A stretch of 36,315 nucleotides of DNA from Pseudomonadales bacterium (GCA_022968985.1 JALJPK010000013.1:1-36315); one strand, 5' to 3'. Positions 25,879 through 34,555 are shown, counted from the stretch's first letter. The notes: generated by a model from the letters alone, not told the origin. Numbers and translations are program-made.

Positions 25879-28578
25879 ATGCAACAACAGTTAATTATTA
25901 AAATATATATCTTATGTATGTTCTGTCTTTTTTCAGTTGTTGTACAAGCTGCCGTAAAAGTCCCGCATAAACAGTTTAAACAATTTAAGCTCGATAATGG
26001 TATGCACGTTATTTTTTCTGAATTTAATCGATCAGATAACAGAGTTCAAATTGACTGGAATATTCAAGCCGGTAGTGCACAAGAATTAAATGAACTACAA
26101 GGCACCGCGCATTTGTTGGAACATTCATTATTTTCTATATCTGAACATAAAAGTTTGTTTGATTATTTTGCATCAATAGGTGGCTCGATCCAGGCTTATA
26201 CTTATTTAAATGGCACCAGTTACCGCTTTACAGTTAAACAGGAGCATATAGATGATGCATTAAATGTGATTAGCCAATGGCAAAAAATAACCCAATTTAA
26301 TTCAGAAGAGCATTTAAAGAACCAAGACATCGTAGTAAATGAAATTCAATTAAAATTTAGTCAGTATCAATCTATTTCACCTTACAAATTCGAAGAATCA
26401 CCACTTACACGTAAAACAGTAGGCATTAAACGTGATATCAACAATACATCACTTAGGCATTTAGAAGCTTATTATCAACATTGGTATCACCCACAAAATA
26501 CACATTTATTGATTTCGGGTATGAAATACGATAAAAAGATATTAAATAAAGTTGAGAACAGTCTTAATAAAAAATGGCTGTCTAGTCCTAATTTTCCTAT
26601 AGACAATAAACTAAAATTTCGCTCAAATGTTTGGAATAATCTAGAACAAAAATTCGAATATGACGCTGTATTTGCTAATTATTATTTTGAGTCTAATGAA
26701 TTAAATATTGATGTTGATTTAACTTATATTAAAGTACTTAAAACGTATTTGAATATTTATTTAAATGCAGTTGCTAAAACCAGTGAATATATTCATGATT
26801 ATCAATCATCATTCTCTATTTACCCCAATTATATTATTGCGTTTAATGCCTCATTGTATGCTAATGAAAGTTTTGCCGATGTGAGTATCAAAACGTTTCG
26901 TACTATTATTAATGATATAACAGCAGGTAAAATAGATGAAAAAATACTACAGCAGGCAATTACACATTTAAAAGCTAACATTAAAATAAAAGGTGATTAT
27001 CGTGGTTATTATGAGGATTATAAATACAACCAGCCTTTTAGAAGTCAGAGAGAACGACTTAAAAAACGTGGCATAATATTAAATAATTTTGATCAAGCTG
27101 AGTTTACTTCTAAAGTTAATAAATTATTTTCAGAACATTATTATGGTACGATTTATAGCGACAAAAACAGAAAATATAAAAATAATGTTATTAATATTGA
27201 ACATTACTTAAAAGCTGTTAAACCAGAGTTATTAAAAGTGGTAGAACCTTTAACAAAAAATATATCTATGATTAAAGATGTAAAAACAATTGGCGACCCT
27301 ATAATTACACCAATAAAGTCACTTAAACGTGCCGTGTATAGTTGGCAATTAGATAATGGTATTAAAGTTCAGTTTGTTTTAAACGAAAAGATTAAAAAGG
27401 ATAAAGGTAAAGTTACTATTAGTTATAGCGTTGATACAGATTATAATAATCATACCCTTTCATATTGGTCCGCATTTAGAGTGTGGCGTTTAATAAAAGA
27501 GCGTTTGATGAATGATATTTTAAATGTTGATAACAATAACCTGACTTTTATTAAAGAGTCTAAATACTCAATCAATCCACATGGATTTTCAGCAGATATA
27601 AATAGTTCATCCATGAATAATTTGGGTGACGTTTTTCAGCAACTTATCAATCAAACTAGTTTAGAAAACGAAATAACTCTATTTAAGAGTAAGGCTTGGT
27701 TTAATTATATAAAAACAGAAGTGACACAAAATAATTGTCGTTCAAACTCCAAAATAATAAAGTCGATATATAAGAAGAAAATAGTACAATTAAATAATTG
27801 TTTTAAAGAATCTGATTTTAAACGATTAACATCGATAGACCTAGAAATTCTGACTAAAAAATACTTTAATCGACAAGCTAATCCAACTATTAATATTGTT
27901 GGTGACTTAACATTAGTTGAAGTCAAAGATTGGGTAGAAACATATATAACAACATTAAACACTTCGGATATTAAATTCACTAGCGCTAAACAATTTATAG
28001 ATAAAATAAAATTACCTAAGTCTAAAACGATTGAAGCGGGGCAACATAAAGGCCAAGACAGTTTGGTCACTATATCTATTATAGATAAACAAACAATGAG
28101 TTTAAAAAATAGACAGATACAAACAATGCTGAGCAAAATATTAAAAAGAAGTGTATTTCAAGAAATTCGTGAGGAACAAGCTTTAGGTTATGCTGTTTAT
28201 GTTTTAAATGAAAATAAAATGGAAAATAATGTATTTAATACAATAAGTATTCAATTTAGTACTTCACTAAATGATGTTAATATAGTGGAAGAAATAACAG
28301 AAGACTTTTTAGATGAATTTCTAAATAGACCTATTGATGTCCAATATTTTAAATTTGCAAAAACCGCTGTATTAGATAAGATTTTAGATTCTAATAGAAA
28401 TAAAACGATTTCGGCCTATTTAGATTTAGTAAACCAATTTGAAATAAACATTAACGAGGTATTTAACATAGAAAAACTGACACAATCCATTAGCTTAAAT
28501 GAAGTCGAACTTTTTAAAAATAAGCTCAAACATAACGCTGCATTTTTAATATTTTACCAACATAGGAAAATGTATTAA
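25879..28578 (+). CDS. M16 family zinc metalloprotease (pitrilysin/insulinase-like), exported
   Basis: An 899-residue protein with a signal peptide ending near QA-AV (residue 24-25). The inverted zinc motif HLLEH occupies residues 78-82, with the third ligand Glu155 in VVNEIQ 73 residues later, the spacing typical of M16 enzymes. The second half shows the non-catalytic M16 repeats, including the conserved REEQALGYAVYV near the C-terminus. It should degrade peptides in the periplasm within a closed clam-shell chamber. The order and length fit the pitrilysin type. AAGGA stands about ten bases before the ATG. It begins 47 bp after the TetR gene and is convergent with the next gene. Confidence 0.92.
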   Translation: MQQQLIIKIYILCMFCLFSVVVQAAVKVPHKQFKQFKLDNGMHVIFSEFNRSDNRVQIDWNIQAGSAQELNELQGTAHLLEHSLFSISEHKSLFDYFASIGGSIQAYTYLNGTSYRFTVKQEHIDDALNVISQWQKITQFNSEEHLKNQDIVVNEIQLKFSQYQSISPYKFEESPLTRKTVGIKRDINNTSLRHLEAYYQHWYHPQNTHLLISGMKYDKKILNKVENSLNKKWLSSPNFPIDNKLKFRSNVWNNLEQKFEYDAVFANYYFESNELNIDVDLTYIKVLKTYLNIYLNAVAKTSEYIHDYQSSFSIYPNYIIAFNASLYANESFADVSIKTFRTIINDITAGKIDEKILQQAITHLKANIKIKGDYRGYYEDYKYNQPFRSQRERLKKRGIILNNFDQAEFTSKVNKLFSEHYYGTIYSDKNRKYKNNVINIEHYLKAVKPELLKVVEPLTKNISMIKDVKTIGDPIITPIKSLKRAVYSWQLDNGIKVQFVLNEKIKKDKGKVTISYSVDTDYNNHTLSYWSAFRVWRLIKERLMNDILNVDNNNLTFIKESKYSINPHGFSADINSSSMNNLGDVFQQLINQTSLENEITLFKSKAWFNYIKTEVTQNNCRSNSKIIKSIYKKKIVQLNNCFKESDFKRLTSIDLEILTKKYFNRQANPTINIVGDLTLVEVKDWVETYITTLNTSDIKFTSAKQFIDKIKLPKSKTIEAGQHKGQDSLVTISIIDKQTMSLKNRQIQTMLSKILKRSVFQEIREEQALGYAVYVLNENKMENNVFNTISIQFSTSLNDVNIVEEITEDFLDEFLNRPIDVQYFKFAKTAVLDKILDSNRNKTISAYLDLVNQFEININEVFNIEKLTQSISLNEVELFKNKLKHNAAFLIFYQHRKMY

Positions 28579-28616
28579 CAGTCTAGAATGTGTTTTGTGG
28601 ATAACTAAGTTAAGCA

Positions 28617-29009
28617 CTATTTAGTAACGCTAATTCGAAGGCTAATTAAATAGCACAGTGTCATTAATATAACTAAGCTATCCATAATCAAAGCCCCAGC
28701 AGTTTTATTTAAATAGTCCTGACCATAAATCAGTACCAGTGTAACAAAAATAAATTTACTGAATGCCGCAATCGAAATGCAAAATACACGACTGTCTTCT
28801 TTGAAAAAACCATAAATAAGAATAAGTCCAATAATACCAATTAAAGCAGACCAACTTCGAATAATTAATGTTTCAAGTGTGCCAGAAAAAGACACAGCAA
28901 ACATAGACTCTAAAATCATTTGTGGTGCGAATAAACCAAGGAACATCGTTGCGGTTAATACACCTGATACTAACATCAGCCATTTAATATTTTTAATAAT
29001 GAAAGTCAT
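28617..29009 (-). CDS. Small four-helix membrane protein
   Basis: A 130-residue protein with four predicted helices (about 8-28, 46-65, 75-97, 104-124) and short loops. No family is recognised. It starts MTFIIKNIKWLMLVSG; the reverse complement before the ATG shows AGAGAAAATAT, a weak ribosome-binding site. It is convergent with the M16 protease gene, 38 bp apart. Function unknown. Confidence 0.65.
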   Translation of the reverse strand: MTFIIKNIKWLMLVSGVLTATMFLGLFAPQMILESMFAVSFSGTLETLIIRSWSALIGIIGLILIYGFFKEDSRVFCISIAAFSKFIFVTLVLIYGQDYLNKTAGALIMDSLVILMTLCYLISLRISVTK

Positions 29010-29144
29010 ATATTTTCTCTTTGTGTTTAATAAAAATAAGTAATATGTGTTTTGTTGTCTGCCTATTTTTATTCTTTCAAATTCGATGGCCTACATCCAT
29101 GTAAGCAAAGTCACAATAAATTCGTATTGTAAGGAATCCCAGTC

Positions 29145-29471
29145 TTATTCGCCGTAAATCGGATCGCCAGCAACCCATGGCTCTTCTTTTAAAACGTCTA
29201 TTTCGCCTTTTGCAAGTAATGTCCAAAGCTCTATTGCTTTTTCTGCAGACACATCTTCCATAAACCAACATTCGTCTAATTCACCTAGGTTGTTTTCCCA
29301 CAACATATAACCTTCAGGGTGCATAGATAGACACCATTCAGAGTCATGGGTTAAAGCCACACAAGACTCAATATCTTCAGCTTTGTCCAATTCAGACAAT
29401 ACTTTAGCTAGTTGATCTAAAGGATAATTAACTTTATGTTTTCCATTCATATGGATAATCATGTATTTCAT
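29145..29471 (-). CDS. Conserved small cytosolic hypothetical protein
   Basis: A 108-residue acidic protein, no signal or membrane segment. It begins MKYMIIHMNGKHKVNYPLDQL and includes HDSEWCLSMHPEGYMLWENNLG, a Trp- and His-rich stretch suggesting a compact domain. AAGGTG precedes the start. That ribosome-binding site sits within a perfect ACAAGG-CA-CCTTGT hairpin (29473-29486), which could limit translation. A Met at residue 4 is an alternative start. No family or function is recognised. Confidence 0.65.
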   Translation of the reverse strand: MKYMIIHMNGKHKVNYPLDQLAKVLSELDKAEDIESCVALTHDSEWCLSMHPEGYMLWENNLGELDECWFMEDVSAEKAIELWTLLAKGEIDVLKEEPWVAGDPIYGE

Positions 29472-29640
29472 TACAAGGCACCTTGTCGTATAACAACTAT
29501 TACGGTATTTAGCCGATATAATAACTGCAAGTTGGTTAAGAAAAATTGAACAAAACTATACCGATCAAAATGCCGCAAGTCCAATTGATATCACTCTTCG
29601 TTGTTATTAGATTGATAATAAGCTGTGTAAATTAAGGATG

Positions 29641-29735
29641 TATTGTTATATGGAATGTTTTTATTCGAAAACTTCGAGTGTTTCTTTTAATATAACAATA
29701 ATTCTGAAATACGTTATACGATGTATTTCAGAATT
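29641..29735. repeat. Two adjacent perfect inverted repeats in a 304-bp gap
   Basis: TATTGTTATAT (29641-29651) pairs perfectly with ATATAACAATA (29690-29700), enclosing a smaller TCGAA-AAC-TTCGA hairpin (29665-29677). Directly beside it, AATTCTGAAATAC (29700-29712) pairs perfectly with GTATTTCAGAATT (29723-29735) around a ten-base loop. The second may end transcripts of the minus-strand gene at 29776-30096, but no clear T-run follows. The rest of the gap 29472-29775 shows no ORF. Confidence 0.6.
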
Positions 29736-29775
29736 AATTGTTTGATAAATTAATATAAAACGAATTGTTAAATTG

Positions 29776-30096
29776 TTATTGATTACCCCAACTTTTAATT
29801 ATTTCTAAATGTTCAAAACCTAAAGTGGTCGTTTCGTCCATTAACATAAGTTCAAAGTATTGTGTGCAAATTGGCGATTGCATCGCTAATTTTGAAGCAG
29901 CTTGAGCTTGTTCATTTGATTGCCAAATTAAAATGTCGGCATATTCATTATCAGATTTTTTAGTTAAATTCCTACATATAAAACCGGGTTGTTTTGCGAT
30001 AAAACTTTCTTGAATGTAGTTGGCCTTTTCTATTAGTTCAGCCATTGTAATATTGGGTTTAATTGTAAATGGTGCTACTTCAACTGTGTGGTTCAT
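29776..30096 (-). CDS. ABM-like (dimeric alpha-beta barrel) small protein
   Basis: A 106-residue cytosolic protein with the layout of the antibiotic-biosynthesis-monooxygenase/dimeric alpha-beta barrel fold: a first strand VEVAPFTI, a helix KANYIQESFIAKQPGFICRNL, a YADILIWQSNEQAQAA segment and a C-terminal strand. Members act as heme- or quinone-related oxygenases or have unknown roles; no active site is obvious here. GGAGAG lies before the ATG. It faces a WYL regulator divergently across a perfect inverted repeat and is the likely target of that regulator. Confidence 0.7.
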   Translation of the reverse strand: MNHTVEVAPFTIKPNITMAELIEKANYIQESFIAKQPGFICRNLTKKSDNEYADILIWQSNEQAQAASKLAMQSPICTQYFELMLMDETTTLGFEHLEIIKSWGNQ

Positions 30097-30129
30097 GTTC
30101 TCTCCATTGTTTTTAGATAATTAATATAA

Positions 30130-30146
30130 GTAGTGTTTGTCACTAC
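30130..30146. promoter_or_regulatory. Small inverted repeat in the ABM/WYL intergenic region
   Basis: GTAGTG-TTTGT-CACTAC is a perfect 6-bp inverted repeat with a five-base spacer, 34 bp upstream of the ABM-like start codon. It may be a second, weaker operator or a promoter-proximal hairpin. Confidence 0.35.
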
Positions 30147-30163
30147 GATTAAATATTAAATTT

Positions 30164-30188
30164 AAATATGACAATAGCTGTCATATTT
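30164..30188. promoter_or_regulatory. Perfect 10-bp inverted repeat, probable operator of the WYL regulator
   Basis: AAATATGACA (30164-30173), spacer ATAGC, TGTCATATTT (30179-30188). The TGACA-N5-TGTCA core is of the kind bound by YafY/WYL regulators, and the site lies between the regulator and its divergent neighbour. It also overlaps the ATG at 30168, arguing against that codon as the regulator start. Confidence 0.6.
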
Positions 30189-30278
30189 GTTTTCATAGGT
30201 TTGATTTATTTAACAATAGAGTTTGATCAAGTGAAAAACCAAGTGGAAAACAAAGTGCAGCCTAATACAACAAATAGA

Positions 30279-30989
30279 ATGTCGAGGCTTGATGAGGTCA
30301 TCGGGATTTTACGCGAATGTGAAGAAACCACAGTTAAACAATTGGCTGGTGAGCTAAACGTAAGTGTACGCACCTTAATGCGCGACTTAAAATTACTGCG
30401 TGATAAAGGTTATCCAATTGAAAGTGATGCCGGGCGTGGTGGTGGAATTCGTTTAAATGCACATTATGGTATTGGTCGATTAATGCTGAGTTACGAAGAG
30501 GTATTAGATTTATTATTGGCTATTAATGTGATCGAACAATTGGATTCACCTATATTATTAACCCATTTAAAGTCGTTACAAAATAAGTTAACGTCAAGTT
30601 TTCCGCAAAGTTATCGTAAGAAAATTAGAGGCCTGCGCAAACGCATATTAGTGGGTGCAGTTGCGTCCAATACTGTGAGTTTAACTTATCCAAAAGGCTT
30701 TAAAAGCAAACTTAGTGAAACCATTCAAAAAGGATTTTTTGATCAGAAATTAATTGAGCTGAAATATGCCGACAATAAAGGCAAAAACACAATACGCATA
30801 GTAGAAATACAATATTTATATGTGAACTGGCCAGTATGGTATTTATTAGTTTGGGATCATTTACGTGATGACGTTAGGTGTTTAAGGTTAGATCGAGTAC
30901 AAACAGTTAAAATATTAAATGACACATTCAAATTAAAAAAAGCAGATCCATTTTTAAAAGGTTTTGAGCAGTTTTGTCAGGCAATATAA
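30279..30989 (+). CDS. YafY/WYL-domain transcriptional regulator
   Basis: A 236-residue regulator with an N-terminal winged helix (MSRLDEVIGILRE...TTVKQLAGELNVSVRTLMRDLKLL...) and the wing GRGGGIRL, followed by a WYL-type domain: YPKGFKSK, LIELKYADNKGK and VNWPVWYLLVWDHLRDDVRCLRLDRV. Such proteins sense small ligands or nucleotides. The ATG at 30279 is chosen because the domain starts there and an upstream ATG at 30168 would add 37 hydrophobic residues and lies inside the operator palindrome; no strong ribosome-binding site is visible at either. A GTG in between cannot be excluded. The likely target is the divergent ABM-like gene. Confidence 0.85.
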   Translation: MSRLDEVIGILRECEETTVKQLAGELNVSVRTLMRDLKLLRDKGYPIESDAGRGGGIRLNAHYGIGRLMLSYEEVLDLLLAINVIEQLDSPILLTHLKSLQNKLTSSFPQSYRKKIRGLRKRILVGAVASNTVSLTYPKGFKSKLSETIQKGFFDQKLIELKYADNKGKNTIRIVEIQYLYVNWPVWYLLVWDHLRDDVRCLRLDRVQTVKILNDTFKLKKADPFLKGFEQFCQAI

Positions 30990-31018
30990 TAATTTCATCA
31001 TCTTTCATCTTTCAAACA

Positions 31019-31909
31019 TCAAGCACCCGATAACTCATCACTCAAAAAATCAAATACACGGCGCACTCGTCTGCTGGTGCGTAACTCTCTATGGCTGGTG
31101 AGCCATACAGGATATTGAATCGGTGCTAAATCGGCTAATACTCTTGTTACGTCGCTGTCTTTATCCCCTAACTCTTGTGGCATTATTCCAATACCTAAAT
31201 CTTGTTTGACAAGCTGCCAATGTGCGAGGTAATTGTCACTTAATATCGGAAAGTTTTGTTCAGTTAAATTTAAACCCAATGTATTTAATCCATTAATTAA
31301 CGCACCGGTTCGATCAAAATTAATAAACTCAGCGCGCTGTAAATCTTTAAGCTCAGTTGGGTTTTGAATGCTGTCTAAATACTGAGGTGTAGCATACAAA
31401 CGTACCGATTCTGTTTTGATCTTTTTAGCAATTAACTCGGGTTGTGTGGGCCTAAAATTGCGAATGGCAATGTCGGCTTCACGGCGACGTAAATCACTTA
31501 CACTATCGGTTGCAATGATCTCTATGCGTATTTTAGGCTCAAGTTTGCGTAACTTAGCCACAATTGGCGGCAAAAATAACGCGGCGTACAATTCAGTACA
31601 GCTAATAGAAATAGTGCCTTCAAGGTTTTGTGATTGACCTTTTGCTGTGAGCGCCACTTTGTTGGCCGCAACATTCATTACACGAATATGTTCAAGTAAC
31701 TCTAAACCACTAGGGGTTAATACTAAACTGTTGCCAATACGCTCAAACAAAACCACTTCTAATTCTTGCTCTAATGCATTGACTTGACGACCCAGCGTAG
31801 GTTGCGCCATACCTAATGCTCGCGCCGCAGCCGATAATGAACCTTCTTCAGCAGTCACAAGAAATGCCCGAGCACGATTCCAGTCAAATTTATTCCTCAA
31901 CCAATCCAT
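31019..31909 (-). CDS. LysR family transcriptional regulator
   Basis: A 296-residue regulator. The N-terminal helix-turn-helix is clear at about residues 11-70 (FLVTAEEGSLSAAARALGMAQPTLGRQVNALEQEL), and the C-terminal two-lobed effector domain begins near residue 92 (GTISISCTELYAAL). It starts 196 bp from the divergent DUF4386 gene, with a perfect palindrome between them. Codon use here is more GC-rich than in the flanking genes, a mild hint of different history. The effector is unknown. Confidence 0.93.
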   Translation of the reverse strand: MDWLRNKFDWNRARAFLVTAEEGSLSAAARALGMAQPTLGRQVNALEQELEVVLFERIGNSLVLTPSGLELLEHIRVMNVAANKVALTAKGQSQNLEGTISISCTELYAALFLPPIVAKLRKLEPKIRIEIIATDSVSDLRRREADIAIRNFRPTQPELIAKKIKTESVRLYATPQYLDSIQNPTELKDLQRAEFINFDRTGALINGLNTLGLNLTEQNFPILSDNYLAHWQLVKQDLGIGIMPQELGDKDSDVTRVLADLAPIQYPVWLTSHRELRTSRRVRRVFDFLSDELSGA

Positions 31910-32001
31910 CTCTTAATCCTCTTATTATGATCTGTTGTATTGTTATCTGTTTAATAGAGCTTGTAAGTGGGTGTATTTTAACTGATTTATTCACAAACTT
32001 A

Positions 32002-32019
32002 GCATGCATAAATGCATGC
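32002..32019. promoter_or_regulatory. Palindrome between LysR and DUF4386 genes (possible LysR box)
   Basis: GCATGCA-TAAA-TGCATGC is a perfect 7-bp inverted repeat with a four-base spacer, about 95 bp from the LysR start and 87 bp from the DUF4386 start. Dyads in this position usually serve LysR regulators; the assignment is inferred. Confidence 0.45.
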
Positions 32020-32105
32020 CTATAATGCCATTCTAGTAGATTCGCTTTTTAAATGTATAGACTAAACTTTCTTATTAATATTTATACACATTATTGGTGA
32101 AAAAC

Positions 32106-32843
32106 ATGAGCACATTAAATACAAATTCTACAGGTCAAAACGGACATAAAACTTACAGGATGAACGCCAAATTATTTGGTGTATTTTTTGTCTTAACTTT
32201 TTTGTGTTATGGCATTGGTAGCTCAATGATTGAATTGTTAGTTAGCGCTCCAGACGTATTGGTTCAGGTAAGTGAACATGTCAGTCAGTTGGTGATAGGC
32301 GCAATATTGATGGCGGTTTTGCATACTGTTTTAAATATTATGTTGCCTGTATTGATGTTGCCTGTACTCAAACAACATAGTCCAGTATTGGCTTATGCTT
32401 ATTTAAGCCTTGCGATTGCTGCAACCATCACATTAATAATAGGGGTGATTTTTTTATTACTGATGATTCCTTTAAGTGCCAACTATATGGGAGTAAGTGT
32501 GGAGTTAAGTGAACCAGGTAATGTGCAAATATTAGATTTAATGACCCAGTTATTAAAACAAGGTGGTTTTTATGCTTATCAAATAGGTATGGCGATATGG
32601 GGTTTAGGCGGATTATTGTTGTGTTTGGCGCTATTTAATTTTAAGCAAAAACAAAGTTTAGTGCCTAAGTGGTTACTAGTTTGGGGAATGATCGGTTATT
32701 TGATTTTTATAACCGGTACTTTATTTGAATTATTTGGTTTTGAATATGGTCTGATGATGTCAATGCCAGGTGGTTTGTTTGAATTGTTTTTAAGTGGTTG
32801 GTTGATTAAAAAAGGCTTTAATCAATTGGCGTTGGTGAATTAA
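32106..32843 (+). CDS. DUF4386-like membrane protein
   Basis: A 245-residue protein with six to seven predicted helices. The pattern LFGVFFVLTFLCYGIGSSMIE at the N-terminus, YAYLSLAIAATITLIIG in the middle and GMAIWGLGGLLLCLALF fits the DUF4386 family of polytopic proteins of unknown function. The start at 32106 is preferred to a GTG at 32094, since GGTG lies just before it. The gene is divergent from the LysR regulator, which may control it. Confidence 0.75.
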   Translation: MSTLNTNSTGQNGHKTYRMNAKLFGVFFVLTFLCYGIGSSMIELLVSAPDVLVQVSEHVSQLVIGAILMAVLHTVLNIMLPVLMLPVLKQHSPVLAYAYLSLAIAATITLIIGVIFLLLMIPLSANYMGVSVELSEPGNVQILDLMTQLLKQGGFYAYQIGMAIWGLGGLLLCLALFNFKQKQSLVPKWLLVWGMIGYLIFITGTLFELFGFEYGLMMSMPGGLFELFLSGWLIKKGFNQLALVN

Positions 32844-33039
32844 ATATTTAGCCGATTTAATTGTAAAGCTAGAATGAGTGAGAGTTTGTCCTGATTTTTT
32901 TATGTTCATAAAAACAAGTTTTCATTCATAGGTCATCGGCTTTAATCAGTAAACTTTGTTCTGCAAAATTAACCTAGGTTAATGCCACAACAAGTGCTTG
33001 CATGTAAATTACCCCTTTTAATTACATCTAGGCAATAAC

Positions 33040-33486
33040 ATGAATACACTTCCAATTCTTGCATTATTAGCAGGCTCAGCCATTGCAATACAAGCGGGTA
33101 TGAATGCACATCTTGGTGATTTATTAAAAAATACAATGTTCAGTGCGCTGGTGGCGTTTGTATTTAGTGCATTGTTTATTTTGGGGGTGATGTTTGTTTC
33201 TAATAACCATTTTCCAAGTGGGGCCACGTTAAAATCGATACCAATCTATTTATGGTTCAGCGGTGTATTAAGTGCATTTGGGGTGGCTTTGTTTTATTAC
33301 TTAATTCCAAAAATGGGTTTAAGTCCGATGATGTCGTTTGCGTTAACTGCTCAAATTATAGTGGCGCTTATAGTCAGTCATTTTGGTTGGTTTGATTTAC
33401 CTGTTAAACAAGTTGATTTTCAAAAGTTAGTGGGAGTTATTTTTCTGATCAGTGGAATTGTATTGGTGAACTGGAGTACAAAATAG
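33040..33486 (+). CDS. YdcZ-type DMT superfamily membrane protein
   Basis: A 148-residue protein with five helices. The start LPILALLAGSAIAIQAGMNAHLGDLLKN and the later WFSGVLSAFGVALFYYLIPKMGL and LTAQIIVALIVSHFGWF are typical of the DMT_YdcZ family, half-sized relatives of EamA drug/metabolite transporters that probably work as dimers. The substrate is unknown. A short AGG precedes the ATG at the usual distance. It stands alone between noncoding stretches. Confidence 0.88.
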   Translation: MNTLPILALLAGSAIAIQAGMNAHLGDLLKNTMFSALVAFVFSALFILGVMFVSNNHFPSGATLKSIPIYLWFSGVLSAFGVALFYYLIPKMGLSPMMSFALTAQIIVALIVSHFGWFDLPVKQVDFQKLVGVIFLISGIVLVNWSTK

Positions 33487-33666
33487 GCTTAAGTGAGCGC
33501 TAAAATTTAAAGGTTATTTGTGAAAACTATGTTGATAACTTGAAAGCTGAGTTTCTTAATTTATGCAAAAAGGCCTAAGCCAAAGTTAAATAACTAACCC
33601 GTTTGGCCGATTTAATATTGATATAAAAAGATTAAACTGCTGTTAATGTTTTTCAGTGGCGGTTAT

Positions 33667-34464
33667 ATGAATAAATTATATTTAGTGAATTGTTTGGTTT
33701 TTATAATAAGTGCTTGTCAGGTTGATAATTTAGATGGGCAAGATAATATCAATTCTGAAGTTATCAATAATACAGAGTCTGATATATCTTTTGATGATCA
33801 AACTCAAACTCAAACTCAAACTCAAACCGAAACCGAAACCGAAACCGAAACCCAGACTGATATACAAATTGAAATTCCAGTTGTATCACAAACTGTTTAT
33901 ATACAAGAAAAAGAATCGTTAAATAATTCGGATTTGTTTTTTCCTAAACTATTCTATTTTGAAGTATTAGTACCTGCTCGTTCAGAATATCAAATTTTAG
34001 TAAATAACGATGTGATTATTGAGGCAACTTCAGGTTTAGGTGATTTATTAGGGCCCGCTTCTGGATTAAGATCCAGCCATAATAAAATATTATATTCAGT
34101 TATTCTTGATAGTAGAAATGCCTATAATGTTGCAGTTACAAGAAATGCTGAAAAACAAAGTATTGATGTTAATTTTGAACAACAAAATTGTATAGATAAT
34201 CAAACCTATTTCACTCAGATGATTGAACCTAAACTAACCCAGTGTTTAGGTTGCCATAGTGATAACAGTAATAATTCTGCGCCATACTCTTTTGAAAGTT
34301 ATTTGCAGGTTGAAAATTATGTATCGGGACACCCAAATATGATATCAATTCAGCCTACTAAAAGTTACCACGGAGGAGCGCAGCATTTTGAAGAAAACGA
34401 TAATACACAACAGGCTTTTAAACTTTTAGAATATCGAATCCAACATAATTGGTTATGCCAATAA
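33667..34464 (+). CDS. Lipoprotein with CxxCH cytochrome-like domain and TQ/TE repeat linker
   Basis: A 265-residue protein with a lipoprotein signal (VFIISAC, lipid-modified Cys17). A low-complexity linker of Thr-Gln then Thr-Glu pairs spans about residues 46-64. The middle part (about 75-175) looks like a beta-sandwich. The C-terminal part holds CLGCH (Cys193, Cys196, His197), a c-type heme motif in the context FTQMIEPKLTQCLGCHSD, similar to the planctomycete-type cytochrome C domains, and ends in a conserved-looking HNWLC. It would be anchored to a membrane in the periplasm or on the surface and carry one covalent heme, in electron transfer or sensing (inference). I use the ATG at 33667 rather than 33646 because it directly begins the signal peptide. 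Confidence 0.7.
   Translation: MNKLYLVNCLVFIISACQVDNLDGQDNINSEVINNTESDISFDDQTQTQTQTQTETETETETQTDIQIEIPVVSQTVYIQEKESLNNSDLFFPKLFYFEVLVPARSEYQILVNNDVIIEATSGLGDLLGPASGLRSSHNKILYSVILDSRNAYNVAVTRNAEKQSIDVNFEQQNCIDNQTYFTQMIEPKLTQCLGCHSDNSNNSAPYSFESYLQVENYVSGHPNMISIQPTKSYHGGAQHFEENDNTQQAFKLLEYRIQHNWLCQ
33799..33852. repeat. Hexanucleotide microsatellite in the cytochrome-like lipoprotein gene
   Basis: About four CAAACT units are followed by about five CGAAAC units, encoding Thr-Gln and Thr-Glu pairs. The unit length is a multiple of three, so expansion or contraction changes linker length and keeps the frame. Confidence 0.9.
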
Positions 34465-34470
34465 TATATT

Positions 34471-34516
34471 GTAGTTCTGTAGTTCTGTAGTTCTGTAGTT
34501 CTGTAGTTGTAGTAGT
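34471..34516. repeat. 8-bp tandem repeat (GTAGTTCT)
   Basis: Four perfect copies of GTAGTTCT at 34471-34502 are followed by the partial units GTAGTT and GTAGTAG. It lies just after the stop codon of the lipoprotein gene and outside any ORF. Confidence 0.95.
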
Positions 34517-34555
34517 TTTCTCTGACTGTTAATTAAATTTTAATTGCAAGTGCAT

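Noticed and set aside
27705-28136. Minus-strand 143-codon frame inside the M16 protease gene
   Set aside because: Hydrophobic, cysteine-rich antisense shadow of AT-rich coding DNA with no start signal.
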